Shown here piece after piece: positions 10,377 to 19,799 of a stretch of 64,000 nucleotides of DNA. The DNA is from Pseudomonas sp. URMO17WK12:I2 (lineage in GTDB: Bacteria > Pseudomonadota > Gammaproteobacteria > Pseudomonadales > Pseudomonadaceae): contig NZ_QKYW01000006.1 in the NCBI RefSeq assembly GCF_003253735.1, positions 1-64,000 on the forward strand, read 5' to 3'. Position 1 is the stretch's first letter. Each line of letters begins with the position of its first letter. The translations under genes and the position numbers were made by a program. The notes beneath the pieces were generated by a model. The model was not told the DNA's origin. It worked only from the letters and a program-made list of their open reading frames with translations, and ran no database searches.

Positions 10377-12527
10377 TCAGAAATTCACCGTGGCAGACAA
10401 GCGCGCCGTACGCGGATCCCCCGGGAACAGATAGCCATCGCCCTGATAAGCGCCGGTGTCGCGCCAGTAGCGTTTGTCGAACAGGTTGTCGACGGTCAGG
10501 CGCAGCACCGTCTCATGGCCTTCGATGCGCGTGGTGTAGCGGCTACCCAGGTTGAATATCGTGTAGTCGCCGACCTTCACCGTGCCGCTCGGATCGGCGT
10601 ACTTGCTGGCGCTGTACTGCAGGCCGCCGAGCAGTGACAGGCCCTGGATGCCGGGTATCCGATAGTCGGCGGCCAGGCTGGCGCGCACCCTGGGTACGTT
10701 GACCGCCTGGTGGCCTTCGTAGGCTTCGGTGCCGCTGTCGATGGCCCGGGCGCGGATCACCGCGGTGCTGGCCGACAGCTGCAGATCGCGGCTGGCCTGG
10801 CCGCTGGCGGAGAGCTCCAGGCCGATATTGCGTTGCTTGCCCTGCTGAACGTAGGTCCTGTCGCCATTGTCGTCGGGGCGGCTATATTGCAGCGCCTGGT
10901 CGATGCGAAACAGCGCCGCGCCCAGGCTCAGGCCCTGCCAGTCGCGCTTGAGACCGGCTTCCAGTTGGCGGGATGTGCTGGGCGCGAGTGTCTGGCCTTC
11001 GTTGGTGGTGAACCAGGGGGCCTCGCCGCCCAGGGACAGACCCTTGCTGTAGCTCAGGTACAGCGTGGTGTCGGCCTGGGGCTTATAAAGAAGCGCGGCG
11101 TTGGGCAGGAACTCGCTGCGCCGGGTGCGGCGGTCGGTGGCGCCGCTGCTGGTGAAGGCTTCCTCGATCAGGCGCACCTGCCGTCCGCCCAGCAACACCT
11201 GCCAGTGCTCATCGAAGCTGATGCGGTCGCTGAAGAACAGGCCGTATTGGCGGCTGTCCAGGCGGCGTTGCTTGGGGTTGAGCGGCAGGTCGGTGGGGAT
11301 GAAGTCGGCTGGGTCTTCGTGGATATTGCCGGTGCCAATCCACTCATTGACCGAGCTGCGCCGGTCTACGGTGCGGCGCAGTGCGCTGCTGCCAATGGTC
11401 AGCTCATGGCCGATCGTACCGGTGGTGAAGGCGCCACTGAGGGTGGCCTGCAATTCATCATGCCGACGGGTGTCGTCCGGGCTGCGGTAATCATAGATAT
11501 CGTAGCCACCCTCAGGGCTGAATTGGGTAAGCCAGTCGCTGCATCCCGAGGCTGGGCTGCAGCCATAAGGAAAGCTGCTGTAGTCGTCGATCACCACTTC
11601 GCTGCGCGAGGCATCGAGGGCGGCTTTCCAGTTGTCATCGAAGCGATATTCGAAACGCCCGCCGAGGTTTAGCGAATCGATGCCCACTGGTTTCCCCCAG
11701 CTCTGATGGCCCAGGCGCTTGTCCGGGTCGACCCCGCTGGGCACCTGGGTGCCGCCGAGCAACTGATAGCCTGCCACGGACGGCTGTTCGCGGGTCTGGT
11801 ATTCGGCGTCCAGCTGCAAGGTGGCATCCGACGAGATTTTCCAGTCCAGCGCCAGGGAAATGAAGTCGCGCTTGCCGTCGGCATGTTCGACGAACGAACG
11901 GATATCCTCGTGGGCCAGGTTCAGACGCAGGCCCAGCTCCTGCTCGCTGCCGAACCAGTGGCCAAGGTCGGCGGCCAGGTAGCGCTCGCCATCCTGGTTG
12001 CTGGCCATGCTCAGCGAGCGCACGTTCTCGGCGCGCTTGGTCACGTAGTTGATCAGCCCGCCCGGCTCGGTCACGCCGCTCTGCAGGGCGGACAGCCCCT
12101 TGAGCAGCTCCACCTGCTGCTTGTTCTCCAGCGCCATGTTCTGCTCGCCCACCACGCTGCGGCCGTTGACCCGGTAGCTGTTGGCGGCGTTGAGGGAGAA
12201 GCCGCGCACCACGAAGTTCTCGTAGTAGCCGATGGGCGCGTAGGCCTCGCCCACCGAGGCGTCGTTCTTCAGCACGTCGCTGAGCAGGCGCGCCTGCTGG
12301 TCGTCGATCAACTGGCGGCTGACCACTGATACCGAGGCCGGCGTGTCGAGCAGTTCGGCTTCACCGAAGCCGCCCACTGCGGCGCTGCGCGCCCGGTAAC
12401 CGTCGTCAGCCTGTTCCTCGATGGTGGTGGCATCGAGCACCACGGCCGACTCGGCGGCCCAGCAGAGTGCCGGGCTCAGCGCCAGGGCGAGCAGGCTCGG
12501 GGCAAAGCGCGGGCAGGGCAGGGCCAT
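10377..12527 (-). CDS. TonB-dependent siderophore receptor
   Basis: This 716-residue outer-membrane receptor starts MALPCPRFAPSLLALALSPA, a signal peptide ending near CWA. ATG 12527 is preceded by AGGAG. The plug domain follows directly (ELLDTPASVSVVSRQLIDDQ, NFVVRGFSL, VELLKGLSALQSGVTEPGG), then a roughly 500-residue beta-barrel ending in the terminal Phe (RLSATVNF). There is no N-terminal signalling domain, so it probably does not control its own sigma factor. The plug fits the ferric-siderophore group; the ligand cannot be read from sequence. No convincing Fur box was found upstream, although iron control is usual for the family. Confidence 0.9.
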   Translation of the reverse strand: MALPCPRFAPSLLALALSPALCWAAESAVVLDATTIEEQADDGYRARSAAVGGFGEAELLDTPASVSVVSRQLIDDQQARLLSDVLKNDASVGEAYAPIGYYENFVVRGFSLNAANSYRVNGRSVVGEQNMALENKQQVELLKGLSALQSGVTEPGGLINYVTKRAENVRSLSMASNQDGERYLAADLGHWFGSEQELGLRLNLAHEDIRSFVEHADGKRDFISLALDWKISSDATLQLDAEYQTREQPSVAGYQLLGGTQVPSGVDPDKRLGHQSWGKPVGIDSLNLGGRFEYRFDDNWKAALDASRSEVVIDDYSSFPYGCSPASGCSDWLTQFSPEGGYDIYDYRSPDDTRRHDELQATLSGAFTTGTIGHELTIGSSALRRTVDRRSSVNEWIGTGNIHEDPADFIPTDLPLNPKQRRLDSRQYGLFFSDRISFDEHWQVLLGGRQVRLIEEAFTSSGATDRRTRRSEFLPNAALLYKPQADTTLYLSYSKGLSLGGEAPWFTTNEGQTLAPSTSRQLEAGLKRDWQGLSLGAALFRIDQALQYSRPDDNGDRTYVQQGKQRNIGLELSASGQASRDLQLSASTAVIRARAIDSGTEAYEGHQAVNVPRVRASLAADYRIPGIQGLSLLGGLQYSASKYADPSGTVKVGDYTIFNLGSRYTTRIEGHETVLRLTVDNLFDKRYWRDTGAYQGDGYLFPGDPRTARLSATVNF

Positions 12528-12757
12528 GCAAACTCCTTGGTTGCAGCGGTGAGCGGTTGACTATCCGGGATGCGCACGATTTATCGGCTGCGTGGCAGCC
12601 ATCGCTTGGCGGGGCGGGATTGTCGCCTATCGGGGCGGCGGTTGCCATGGCGGATCTGGCAATCCGTCAGCCTTAGGCTGGCGTCGAGCGCAACATGCCC
12701 AGCAGCCAACCCCGGGTTTCGCTGCGCTCTACCCAGGCTACGGAAAGAGTCGGCTAC

Positions 12758-13393
12758 TCAGAAGGGTGCAGGGCACTCGAAACGCAGGCGTTCGCCGCTT
12801 TGCGGGTGGGTGAGGCTGAGCATGCTGGCGTGCAGGCACAGGCGCGGGTAGGCCGCCAGGGCTTGTTCGTGTGCATACAGGCCGTCGCCGAGCAGCGGGT
12901 GACCGATGGAGAGCATATGCACGCGCAGTTGGTGCGAGCGGCCAGTGATTGGCGTCAGCTCGACGCGGCTGTGCTCGGCATGGCGTTCGAGTACGCGCCA
13001 GAAGGTCAGGGCGTGCTTGCCCTGTTCATGGTCGACCACGTGGCGAGGTTTGGTGGGTGGGTCGTAGCGCAGGGGCAGGTCGATGCTGCCGCTGTCGCCT
13101 TCGGGCGAGCCCCAGCACAGGGCCGTGTAGGCCTTTTCGGTTTCCCGGTCGTGGAACTGGCGCGACAGCTCGCGGTGGCTGTCGGCATCGCGGGCCAGCA
13201 CGATCAGCCCCGAGGTTTCCCAATCCAGGCGATGCACGATGCGCGCCTCGGGGTAGCCGTTTTCCTGCAGGCGGGTGACCAGGCAATCCTTGTTGTCCTC
13301 GGCGCGGCCGGGCACCGAGAGCAGCAGGGTGGGCTTGTTGATCACCAGCAGGGCGGCATCCTGGTGGACGATTTCGATTTGGCTGAGCGGCAT
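12758..13393 (-). CDS. rluA: RluA-family pseudouridine synthase
   Basis: The 211-residue enzyme converts uridine to pseudouridine in RNA. RluA proper modifies 23S rRNA U746 and tRNA U32. The catalytic motif is RIVHRLDWETSGLIVLA (Asp nucleophile in HRLD), with LINKP-type and GRSHQLRVHM motifs present. Length and start (MPLSQIEIVHQDAALLVINK) suit RluA rather than the longer RluC/RluD. It lies downstream of minE on the same strand, an order recalled from P. aeruginosa. The open frame extends about 50 codons upstream, but ATG 13393 starts the conserved sequence. A hairpin with a T tract separates it from minE. Confidence 0.85.
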   Translation of the reverse strand: MPLSQIEIVHQDAALLVINKPTLLLSVPGRAEDNKDCLVTRLQENGYPEARIVHRLDWETSGLIVLARDADSHRELSRQFHDRETEKAYTALCWGSPEGDSGSIDLPLRYDPPTKPRHVVDHEQGKHALTFWRVLERHAEHSRVELTPITGRSHQLRVHMLSIGHPLLGDGLYAHEQALAAYPRLCLHASMLSLTHPQSGERLRFECPAPF

Positions 13394-13414
13394 GGGCGTT
13401 CTTTGGTTGAGCGA

Positions 13415-13444
13415 TAAAAACGAAAGGCGGCCATCGAGGCCGCC
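13415..13444 (-). terminator. Rho-independent terminator after minCDE
   Basis: Read on the minus strand, GGCGGCC-TCGAT-GGCCGCC is followed by TTTCGTTTTT, a good intrinsic terminator. It lies just upstream of the rluA start, so rluA probably needs its own promoter or partial read-through. Confidence 0.7.
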
Positions 13445-13577
13445 AGTCTTGGAGCTGATTGTCGCATCGGTCGATGTCGTTTCCGGCATCGCCTGGTGGG
13501 TTACGCAGCGCGTTGAGTCTGGTTGTGACGCGAATGTCACCACCAGGCGCTGCTAACCCACCCCTACGGTATGCGGA

Positions 13578-13832
13578 TCAACGATCCGGCAGGGTGATGT
13601 TCAATTCCAGAATCGAGCAGCTACCCTGGTTTTCCAGGGCGACCTGCACCTGGTCCGAGTCGATGGCGACGTACTTGCGGATCACTTCAACCAGCTCCTG
13701 CTGCAGGGCAGGCAGGTAGTCGGGCTGAGTGCGCTGGCCACGTTCGTGGGCAACGATGATCTGCAGGCGCTCTTTGGCGATGGAGGCTGTGGTTTCCTTC
13801 TTGCGCGAACGCAAGAAGTCGAAAATATTCAT
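13578..13832 (-). CDS. minE: Cell division topological specificity factor MinE
   Basis: MinE (84 residues) stimulates the MinD ATPase and drives pole-to-pole oscillation so that division occurs at mid-cell. The N-terminal amphipathic, MinD-binding part ([25 protein letters not shown]) leads into the dimerisation domain ([20 protein letters not shown]). Its ATG overlaps the minD stop by 4 bases, indicating coupled translation. Confidence 0.97.
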   Translation of the reverse strand: MNIFDFLRSRKKETTASIAKERLQIIVAHERGQRTQPDYLPALQQELVEVIRKYVAIDSDQVQVALENQGSCSILELNITLPDR

Positions 13833-14644
13833 TCGCGACCTCCGAACAGGCGTTGCAGGAAGCCCTGCTTTTTCACATCAAGGAAACGGTGCGCCACTTC
13901 CTTGCCGAGCAGGCGATCGACGGCGTCGCTGTACGCCTGGCCGGCGTCGCTCTGGTCATCGAGGATCACCGGTACGCCCTGGTTGGAGGCCTTGAGCACC
14001 GCCTGGGATTCGGGGATCACGCCGAGCAGGCGGATGGCGAGGATTTCCTCGACGTCTTCCACGCCGAGCATTTCGCCCTTGGTGACGCGCTCCGGGTTGT
14101 AGCGGGTCAGCAGCAGGTGTTCCTTGATCGGGTCGCCGCCCTGTTCGGCACGCCGCGATTTGCTGGCCAGCAGGCCCAGCATACGGTCGGAGTCACGTAC
14201 CGAGGACACTTCCGGGTTGGTGACCACGATGGCTTCGTCAGCGAAGTACATGGCCAGGTGGGCGCCTTTCTCGATACCGGCCGGCGAGTCGCAGACGACG
14301 TATTCGAAATTCTCGCGCAGTTCGTTGATGACCTTCTCGACGCCTTCCTGAGTCAGCGCGTCCTTGTCACGGGTCTGGCTGGCAGCCAGCACGAAGAGGT
14401 TCTCGAGGCGTTTGTCTTTGATCAGTGCCTGGGTGAGGCTGGCTTCGCCGTTGACGACGTTGACGAAGTCGTACACCACGCGGCGTTCGCAGCCCATGAT
14501 CAGGTCGAGGTTACGCAGGCCGACGTCGAAGTCGACGATGACGGTCTTGTGGCCGCGCAAGGCGAGGCCGGTACCGATGGCAGCGCTGGTGGTGGTTTTA
14601 CCGACGCCACCTTTGCCGGAAGTGACTACGAGGATCTTGGCCAA
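13829..14644 (-). CDS. minD: Septum site-determining ATPase MinD
   Basis: MinD (271 residues) is a ParA-like membrane ATPase that recruits MinC to the membrane near the poles. The deviant Walker A motif is KGGVGKTT, residues 11-18, after [18 protein letters not shown] holds the Walker B region, and the C-terminal amphipathic membrane-targeting helix is [10 protein letters not shown]. It lies between minC (about 196 bp upstream) and minE (4-nt overlap). Length and motifs are standard. Confidence 0.97.
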   Translation of the reverse strand: MAKILVVTSGKGGVGKTTTSAAIGTGLALRGHKTVIVDFDVGLRNLDLIMGCERRVVYDFVNVVNGEASLTQALIKDKRLENLFVLAASQTRDKDALTQEGVEKVINELRENFEYVVCDSPAGIEKGAHLAMYFADEAIVVTNPEVSSVRDSDRMLGLLASKSRRAEQGGDPIKEHLLLTRYNPERVTKGEMLGVEDVEEILAIRLLGVIPESQAVLKASNQGVPVILDDQSDAGQAYSDAVDRLLGKEVAHRFLDVKKQGFLQRLFGGRE

Positions 14645-14840
14645 GGTGATTCACCCTAAAAATGAATAAAAGCAGGAGCCTGCCGCGGTTGGCGGTCTGT
14701 CGAAAGAATCGCTACGGCGGGGCATTGCTACGAACGGGCGGTATATCCGCTGGTAGATGCTTGCCGGTGATTGTTTTGACAGCCCGCCCAGAGGCGTTCA
14801 AGGGCCCTGTGTGACAGTTAAAAGTGCCGGGCAGTATCCG

Positions 14841-15572
14841 TTAAAGACGGGTGATGTTCAACACGTCGCCCGTCAGGCTGACTTGCACCGCGCGGCCCCA
14901 GTTCGGGTCGCGGCGCAGGTCCTCGGCAACCTTGTACTGGCCGGCGATGGAGAGCAATTCGGCGCCCATCTGCTGGCAGAAAATCCGCGCTTGCCGGTTG
15001 CCCTTGACGCCGGCCAATGCCCGACCACGCATTGGGGCGTAGACATGGATGTTGCCATCGGCGAGAAGTTCCGCGCCGGCACTCACCGGCGCCAGTACCA
15101 CCAGGTCGCAGCCCTGGGCGTAGATCTGTTGACCGCCGCGCACCGGGGCAGTGATCACCCGGGTCGGCTTGACTTCGGGTTCCACCGGCTTGGGCGGTTC
15201 GACCGGTTTGGGGGCGGGATCGATGACCCGCTCGCGGGCACCGGAGGGCGGCAGCACCGGCAGGTCCAGGGCGTTGGCGGCAGCGATGTCCTCCTCGCGG
15301 CTGGCGCGCACCGCCAGGGTGCGCAGGCCGTGCTTGCGGCACAGGGCCATCAGCTCGCCGAGGTCGAGGTCGCCTTCTCCATGGGGCAACTTGTCCAGGG
15401 CCAGCACCAGCGGCGTGTTGCTGAAGAAGTTGGGCGCCTGGGCAACCTTCTCCGCGAGTTGCAGGTCGAGGCGGGAGAGGTCGTTGTGCGCCAGCTCCAT
15501 CACGGTGATGGCCAGCATGCTGCCTTTGAGCTGGAACACGGGGTCTTGGTCGAGGAGATCAGCTTGGCTCAT
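14841..15572 (-). CDS. minC: Septum site-determining protein MinC
   Basis: MinC (243 residues) inhibits FtsZ assembly away from mid-cell. It has the N-terminal FtsZ-inhibiting domain (from [17 protein letters not shown]), a Pro-rich linker ([19 protein letters not shown]) and the C-terminal beta-helix domain ([38 protein letters not shown]) that binds MinD. ATG 15572 gives the conserved N-terminus; the frame is open about 56 codons upstream without family similarity. It heads the minCDE operon. Confidence 0.95.
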   Translation of the reverse strand: MSQADLLDQDPVFQLKGSMLAITVMELAHNDLSRLDLQLAEKVAQAPNFFSNTPLVLALDKLPHGEGDLDLGELMALCRKHGLRTLAVRASREEDIAAANALDLPVLPPSGARERVIDPAPKPVEPPKPVEPEVKPTRVITAPVRGGQQIYAQGCDLVVLAPVSAGAELLADGNIHVYAPMRGRALAGVKGNRQARIFCQQMGAELLSIAGQYKVAEDLRRDPNWGRAVQVSLTGDVLNITRL

Positions 15573-15799
15573 GGTCTGCCTGATGGCCCTTGAAAAATTA
15601 GCGGGACTTATAACGAGAACGGCGGCGGGGCTCAAGGATAAATGTCGCAGCGGCTGCCGTCGCCAGGCTTGCAGTGACACGCTGGCGAGCCATTGGTGCC
15701 CTGGCTGCCCGCACGACTCGCATCGGTTGTGCAGCGCCAAGCGTGCGCGCTATGTTGGCGACCCTTTTTCAGGCGAATGATCGAGTACCTTTCGGCTCC

Positions 15800-16351
15800 A
15801 TGATAAATAGCGCTTGCGTACAGATAACCCAGGCCACGAGCGAGGATATCGACGAGGCGATTCGCTTCGTGATGGCCGCACGCGCGGAAATTTTCCCGAT
15901 GCTCGACAGCACGGTGCTGCCGGCCGACCTGCAGCGCTTTGCCCAGGTGTATGTGCAGGGCGAGGCGGGCGCATTCTGGCTGGCGCGCTGCGCGGGGGAG
16001 ATTGTCGCCGCCGTCGGCTACCTGCCCTACGACCACCGTTTCGCCCAGTTCGATTACCAGGGCGTAACCACGGTGGAAATCGTGCGTCTGTTCGTGGCAC
16101 CTGCCTTCAGGCGCTCCGGCCTGGCTGCCAGGCTGTGCAGCGAGTTGCGCGAGCACGCCATCAGCCAGGGCGTGGAGGTGCTTTACCTGCATACGCATCC
16201 GTTTCTGCCGGGTGCGATCCGCTTCTGGGAAACCCAGGGTTTCGTCGTCATCGACACCGAACCTGACCCCGTGTGGCAGACGACGCATATGCAATACCTG
16301 CTGACCGACTTGAGCGAGAGTCACTGCCAGTCACGCCTGGAGAACCGTTGA
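15800..16351 (+). CDS. GNAT-family N-acetyltransferase
   Basis: The product (183 residues) fits the GNAT fold: VEIVRLFVAPAFRRSGLAARL supplies the acetyl-CoA pyrophosphate-binding loop (RRSGLA), and YLHTHPFLPGAIRFWETQGF the C-terminal motif. The substrate is unknown. ATG 15800 gives a natural start, though its ribosome site is poor; ATG 15752 is an alternative. The stop overlaps the ATG of the LysR gene by one base, so the two are probably co-transcribed. Confidence 0.8.
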   Translation: MINSACVQITQATSEDIDEAIRFVMAARAEIFPMLDSTVLPADLQRFAQVYVQGEAGAFWLARCAGEIVAAVGYLPYDHRFAQFDYQGVTTVEIVRLFVAPAFRRSGLAARLCSELREHAISQGVEVLYLHTHPFLPGAIRFWETQGFVVIDTEPDPVWQTTHMQYLLTDLSESHCQSRLENR

Positions 16352-17250
16352 TGGACAAACTGCTGGCCTTGCAAGCCTTTGTGGAAACCGTGCGCACGGG
16401 TGGGTTTTCTGCCGCCGGTCGTTCGCTGGGTGTGGCGACCTCCTCGGTGACGCGGCTGGTCAGTAGCCTGGAGGCGGAGCTGCAGAGCGTGCTGCTCAAC
16501 CGCAGTACCCGCCAGGTTGGCGTGACCGAGGCCGGGCAAGCCTACTTCGAGCGTGCCGTGGCGATTCTCGAGGCGCTGGCGGAGGCCGATGCGGCGGTGT
16601 GCGACGCCGGCAGCCAGGCGCGCGGTCGGCTGAATGTCAGCGTACCGGTGGAGTTCGGGCGGCGGCTCATCGCCCCGCACCTGGGGCGTTTGCTCGAGCG
16701 ACACCCGCAACTCGAGGTGAACCTGCGCCTGAGCGACGACGTGGTGGACCTGCTCGGTGAGCGCGTCGATGTCGCCGTGCGCCTGGGTAGCACGCTGGTC
16801 AGCGACGACGTGGTCAGTCTCGGGGTCGGCGAATTCCAGCGTTGGCTGGTGGCCAGCCCGGTTTACCTGGCGCGCAACGAGCCGGTCGATGCGCCGCAGG
16901 CGTTGCTGGCGCATGAGTGCCTGCGCTTCGATTACGGCACGGCCAGCCAACGCTGGCAGTTCACTGCCGCGGGCGACACTCAGCAGGTGGCGGTGCGCGG
17001 CCGGTTGCAGAGCAATAATGCCGACGTGCTGCGCGAAGCGGCATTGGCCGGGCAGGGCGTGGCGCTGTTGGCCGACTGGCTGGTGCGTGACGATGTCGCC
17101 GAGGGTCGACTGCTGCGGTTGCTCGAGCCTTACGACATCAGCCCGGGCTCGGCGAGCGGCGCCATCAACGTGCTCTACCTGCCCAATCAGCGTGGTTCGC
17201 GGCGGGTGGCCGCGTTCGTCGAGTTTTTACGTGAGCTGCTCGCGGGCTGA
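16351..17250 (+). CDS. LysR-family transcriptional regulator
   Basis: This 299-residue protein has an N-terminal winged helix-turn-helix (LQAFVETVRTGGFSAAGRSL, TSSVTRLVSSLEAEL, LLNRSTRQVGVTEAGQAYFE) and a substrate-binding domain of the group that includes AaeR/DmlR-like regulators. It overlaps the GNAT gene by one base and lies about 190 bp before the MFS efflux gene on the same strand. Regulation of that transporter is plausible but not shown. Confidence 0.88.
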   Translation: MDKLLALQAFVETVRTGGFSAAGRSLGVATSSVTRLVSSLEAELQSVLLNRSTRQVGVTEAGQAYFERAVAILEALAEADAAVCDAGSQARGRLNVSVPVEFGRRLIAPHLGRLLERHPQLEVNLRLSDDVVDLLGERVDVAVRLGSTLVSDDVVSLGVGEFQRWLVASPVYLARNEPVDAPQALLAHECLRFDYGTASQRWQFTAAGDTQQVAVRGRLQSNNADVLREAALAGQGVALLADWLVRDDVAEGRLLRLLEPYDISPGSASGAINVLYLPNQRGSRRVAAFVEFLRELLAG

Positions 17251-17442
17251 AACCCTGCTGCGTTCGACCTGACGCAACGCTGCGTTGCGTGGCCGGTGGA
17301 TTCTCCGCCCGCGCCGGGGCTCGTAACCTTGTTCCACCCAGGCAGCCAGCCTCTTGCTGGTCACGCCATGGCATCGGCGGGCATCCCACCCGTTTCCTGT
17401 TCCGACGAGCCGCCGTGCAGGTCGGCTTATCGCGAGGTAATC

Positions 17443-18657
17443 ATGAGCACATCCACGTCCAACCGGTCGCACAGCCTCTCGCCAGCGCTGGTGCTGCTGT
17501 TCGCCTTCTGCTGCGGCGCCATCGTCGCCAACCTCTACTACGCCCAGCCAATCGTCGAGCTGATCGCGCCCGCTGTCGGGCTGTCGATGCATCAGGCCAG
17601 CCTGATCGTCTCGCTGACCCAGATCGGCTATGCCGTCGGCCTGCTGTTTCTGGTGCCATTGGCCGACCTGCTGGAGAGTCGCCGGCTGATGCTGCTGACC
17701 ACCCTGGCGGCGATGGTCTGCCTGCTGGCAGCGGGGTTTTCCACGTCGCCGGGGCTGTTTCTTGGCCTGTCGCTGCTGGTCGGCTTGAGTTCGGTGTCAG
17801 TGCAGATGCTGATTCCCCTGGCTGCTCACCTGGCACCGGAAGCGACCCGTGGCCGCGTGGTGGGCAACATCATGGCTGGCCTGCTGCTGGGCATCTTGCT
17901 GGCGCGGCCGGTGGCCAGCCTGATCGCCGAGTATTTCGGCTGGCGGGCGGTGTACTTCTCGGCAGCAGCGATGATGCTGGGCATCGTGGTGGTGATCGCC
18001 ACCACCATTCCCCGCCATGCACCGGATAACCGCGGCCATTACGGGCAGCTGCTGCTGTCGTTGTTCAGCCTGCTGCGCCGCTACTCGACGCTGCGTCAGC
18101 GGGCGCTGTATCAGGGCCTGATGTTCGCCTCGTTCAGCCTGTTCTGGACGGTGGCGCCGATGGAGCTGGTGCGTCATTACGGCTTCACCCAGACCCACGT
18201 CGCGTTGTTCGCCCTGGTCGGCGCCATTGGTGCCATCGCCGCGCCGATTGCCGGGCGCCTGGCCGATGCCGGCCATACCCGCCGCGCCACGCTGGTGGCG
18301 CTGGTGCTGGCACCGCTGGCCTTCGCCCTGACCCTGGCCAGCCCGCTGGCAGGTGTGGTCGGCCTGGTGCTGTGCGCGGTGTTGCTGGACTTCGCGGTGC
18401 AACTGAACATGGTGCTCGGCCAGCGCGAGGTCTATGCCCTGGAGCAGAACAGCAAGGCGCGGCTCAATGCGCTGTACATGACCAGCATCTTCATCGGCGG
18501 CGCCAGCGGGTCGGCCATCGCCAGCCCGATCTACGAGAACTTCGGCTGGCAGGGCGCGGCACTGGCTGGCGGTGCGTTTCCCGCGCTGGCGCTGCTTCTG
18601 GCCTTGTGGTTGGGGCGCAGGGCCGTCGGCGAACAGCGCCTGGCCGCTGGTAAATAA
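17443..18657 (+). CDS. MFS transporter
   Basis: The 404-residue protein has about 12 hydrophobic segments, typical of a major facilitator superfamily carrier in the inner membrane. The loop 2-3 motif reads FLVPLADLLESRRLML, a recognisable GxxxDxxxRR-like motif. ATG 17443 follows CGAGGTAATC. The protein resembles the efflux-type (DHA1-like) carriers that often neighbour LysR regulators; the substrate is unknown. The frame opens 49 codons further upstream without family features. Confidence 0.85.
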   Translation: MSTSTSNRSHSLSPALVLLFAFCCGAIVANLYYAQPIVELIAPAVGLSMHQASLIVSLTQIGYAVGLLFLVPLADLLESRRLMLLTTLAAMVCLLAAGFSTSPGLFLGLSLLVGLSSVSVQMLIPLAAHLAPEATRGRVVGNIMAGLLLGILLARPVASLIAEYFGWRAVYFSAAAMMLGIVVVIATTIPRHAPDNRGHYGQLLLSLFSLLRRYSTLRQRALYQGLMFASFSLFWTVAPMELVRHYGFTQTHVALFALVGAIGAIAAPIAGRLADAGHTRRATLVALVLAPLAFALTLASPLAGVVGLVLCAVLLDFAVQLNMVLGQREVYALEQNSKARLNALYMTSIFIGGASGSAIASPIYENFGWQGAALAGGAFPALALLLALWLGRRAVGEQRLAAGK

Positions 18658-18879
18658 GTCACCTGGGTGGCGCGCTGGCACGCCGTTTCGATCGGCCAAT
18701 CTGCCGGGGGCTGAGGAACCCGACTGCTTCGGTGCGGTCTTTCAGCAGTCGGCCAAACCGGTGCCAAGCATGGCGTTGCGCCACTTTCGCGCCCCTTGCA
18801 CACCGGTACAACAATTCGCCTGGTCGACATTCGCGCGCTGCGTCGCATTGTGTTCCACCGCCGAGTGAAGATGGTTTTT

Positions 18880-19548
18880 ATGTCCCTAGCCCGCCCTTTT
18901 TCTGCATCCTTTTCCCTGCCGCAGCTCCGTGTGCTGGGGGCCTCCGTTCTATCCGGCCTGCTGCTGATCGGCGCGCCGGCCCATGCCCAACAGGCCAGCG
19001 ACAACGTGCGCTGGGTCAGTGACAGCCTCAATACCTACGTGCGCAGCGGCCCGACCGAGGGCTATCGCATCGTCGGCACCCTGAGTTCCGGCACCCGCGT
19101 GCAATTGCTGCGCACCCAGGGCGACTACAGCCAGGTGCGTGGCGAGAACGGTGACGCGGTGTGGATCCCCAACAGTGACCTGCAGGAGGTGCCCGGCCAG
19201 GCCGAGCGGCTGCCGGCGCTCGAGCAGAAGGTGACCGAGCTGAGCACCGAGCTCAAGAACATCAACGAAACCTGGGAAACCCGTGTGCAGGGCATGCAGG
19301 AGACGCTGGATACTCGCAAGAAACTGATCGATGAACTCGAAGCCAACCGCAGCGCCCTGGATATCGAACTGAATCAGGCGCGCTCCGAGCTGCGTGAAGC
19401 TCAGGCGCAACTGGGCAGCGAGCAGAAGCAGGTGTTGATGCGCTACATGGTCTACGGCGGCAGCATCGCCGGTGTCGGCTTGCTGGCGGGGTTGATCCTG
19501 CCGACCATGTTCCGCCTGCGCCGCAAGCGTAACGATCAGTGGGTTTGA
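18880..19548 (+). CDS. SH3-domain, single-pass membrane protein (TIGR04211/YgiM type)
   Basis: The 222-residue product has a signal peptide ending near GAPAHAQ, then a bacterial SH3 domain (VRWVSDSLNTYVRSGPTEGY ... GDAVWIPNSDL) presumed to bind cell-wall material in the periplasm. A coiled coil follows (RLPALEQKVTELSTELKN to about residue 190), then a transmembrane helix (YGGSIAGVGLLAGLILPTMF) and a basic cytoplasmic tail (RLRRKRNDQWV). The layout matches YgiM-like proteins. Start is ATG 18880 or 18871; the ribosome site does not decide. Confidence 0.82.
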   Translation: MSLARPFSASFSLPQLRVLGASVLSGLLLIGAPAHAQQASDNVRWVSDSLNTYVRSGPTEGYRIVGTLSSGTRVQLLRTQGDYSQVRGENGDAVWIPNSDLQEVPGQAERLPALEQKVTELSTELKNINETWETRVQGMQETLDTRKKLIDELEANRSALDIELNQARSELREAQAQLGSEQKQVLMRYMVYGGSIAGVGLLAGLILPTMFRLRRKRNDQWV

Positions 19549-19605
19549 GTTAGTCGAGTTTTAGCGCTTCGCCTGTGCTTAATGCGGGCGAACGACGTGC
19601 TCTCC

Positions 19606-19717
19606 ATGTGGGAGCGGGCCATGCCCGCGAAGGCAGTTGCAGCGACTCGGTACTGCCTGTTCAGATAGCTGTGGCAGCTTTAAAGATGGGAGTTCGCGCG
19701 CATGGCGCGCTCCCACA
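19606..19717. repeat. Diverged REP pair
   Basis: A left REP half (GTGGGAGCGGGCCATGCCC) and a diverged inverse right half (GCGCATGGCGCGCTCCCAC) are separated by about 65 bases. It lies between the convergent SH3-protein and LysR genes. Confidence 0.8.
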
Positions 19718-19799
19718 TTCTTTGCATATCCCACATTCCCAATAACTTTCAATTCAGTGAAAGTTCGGCTGCTTATCGCCATTTGAGCAAATCCGGCCT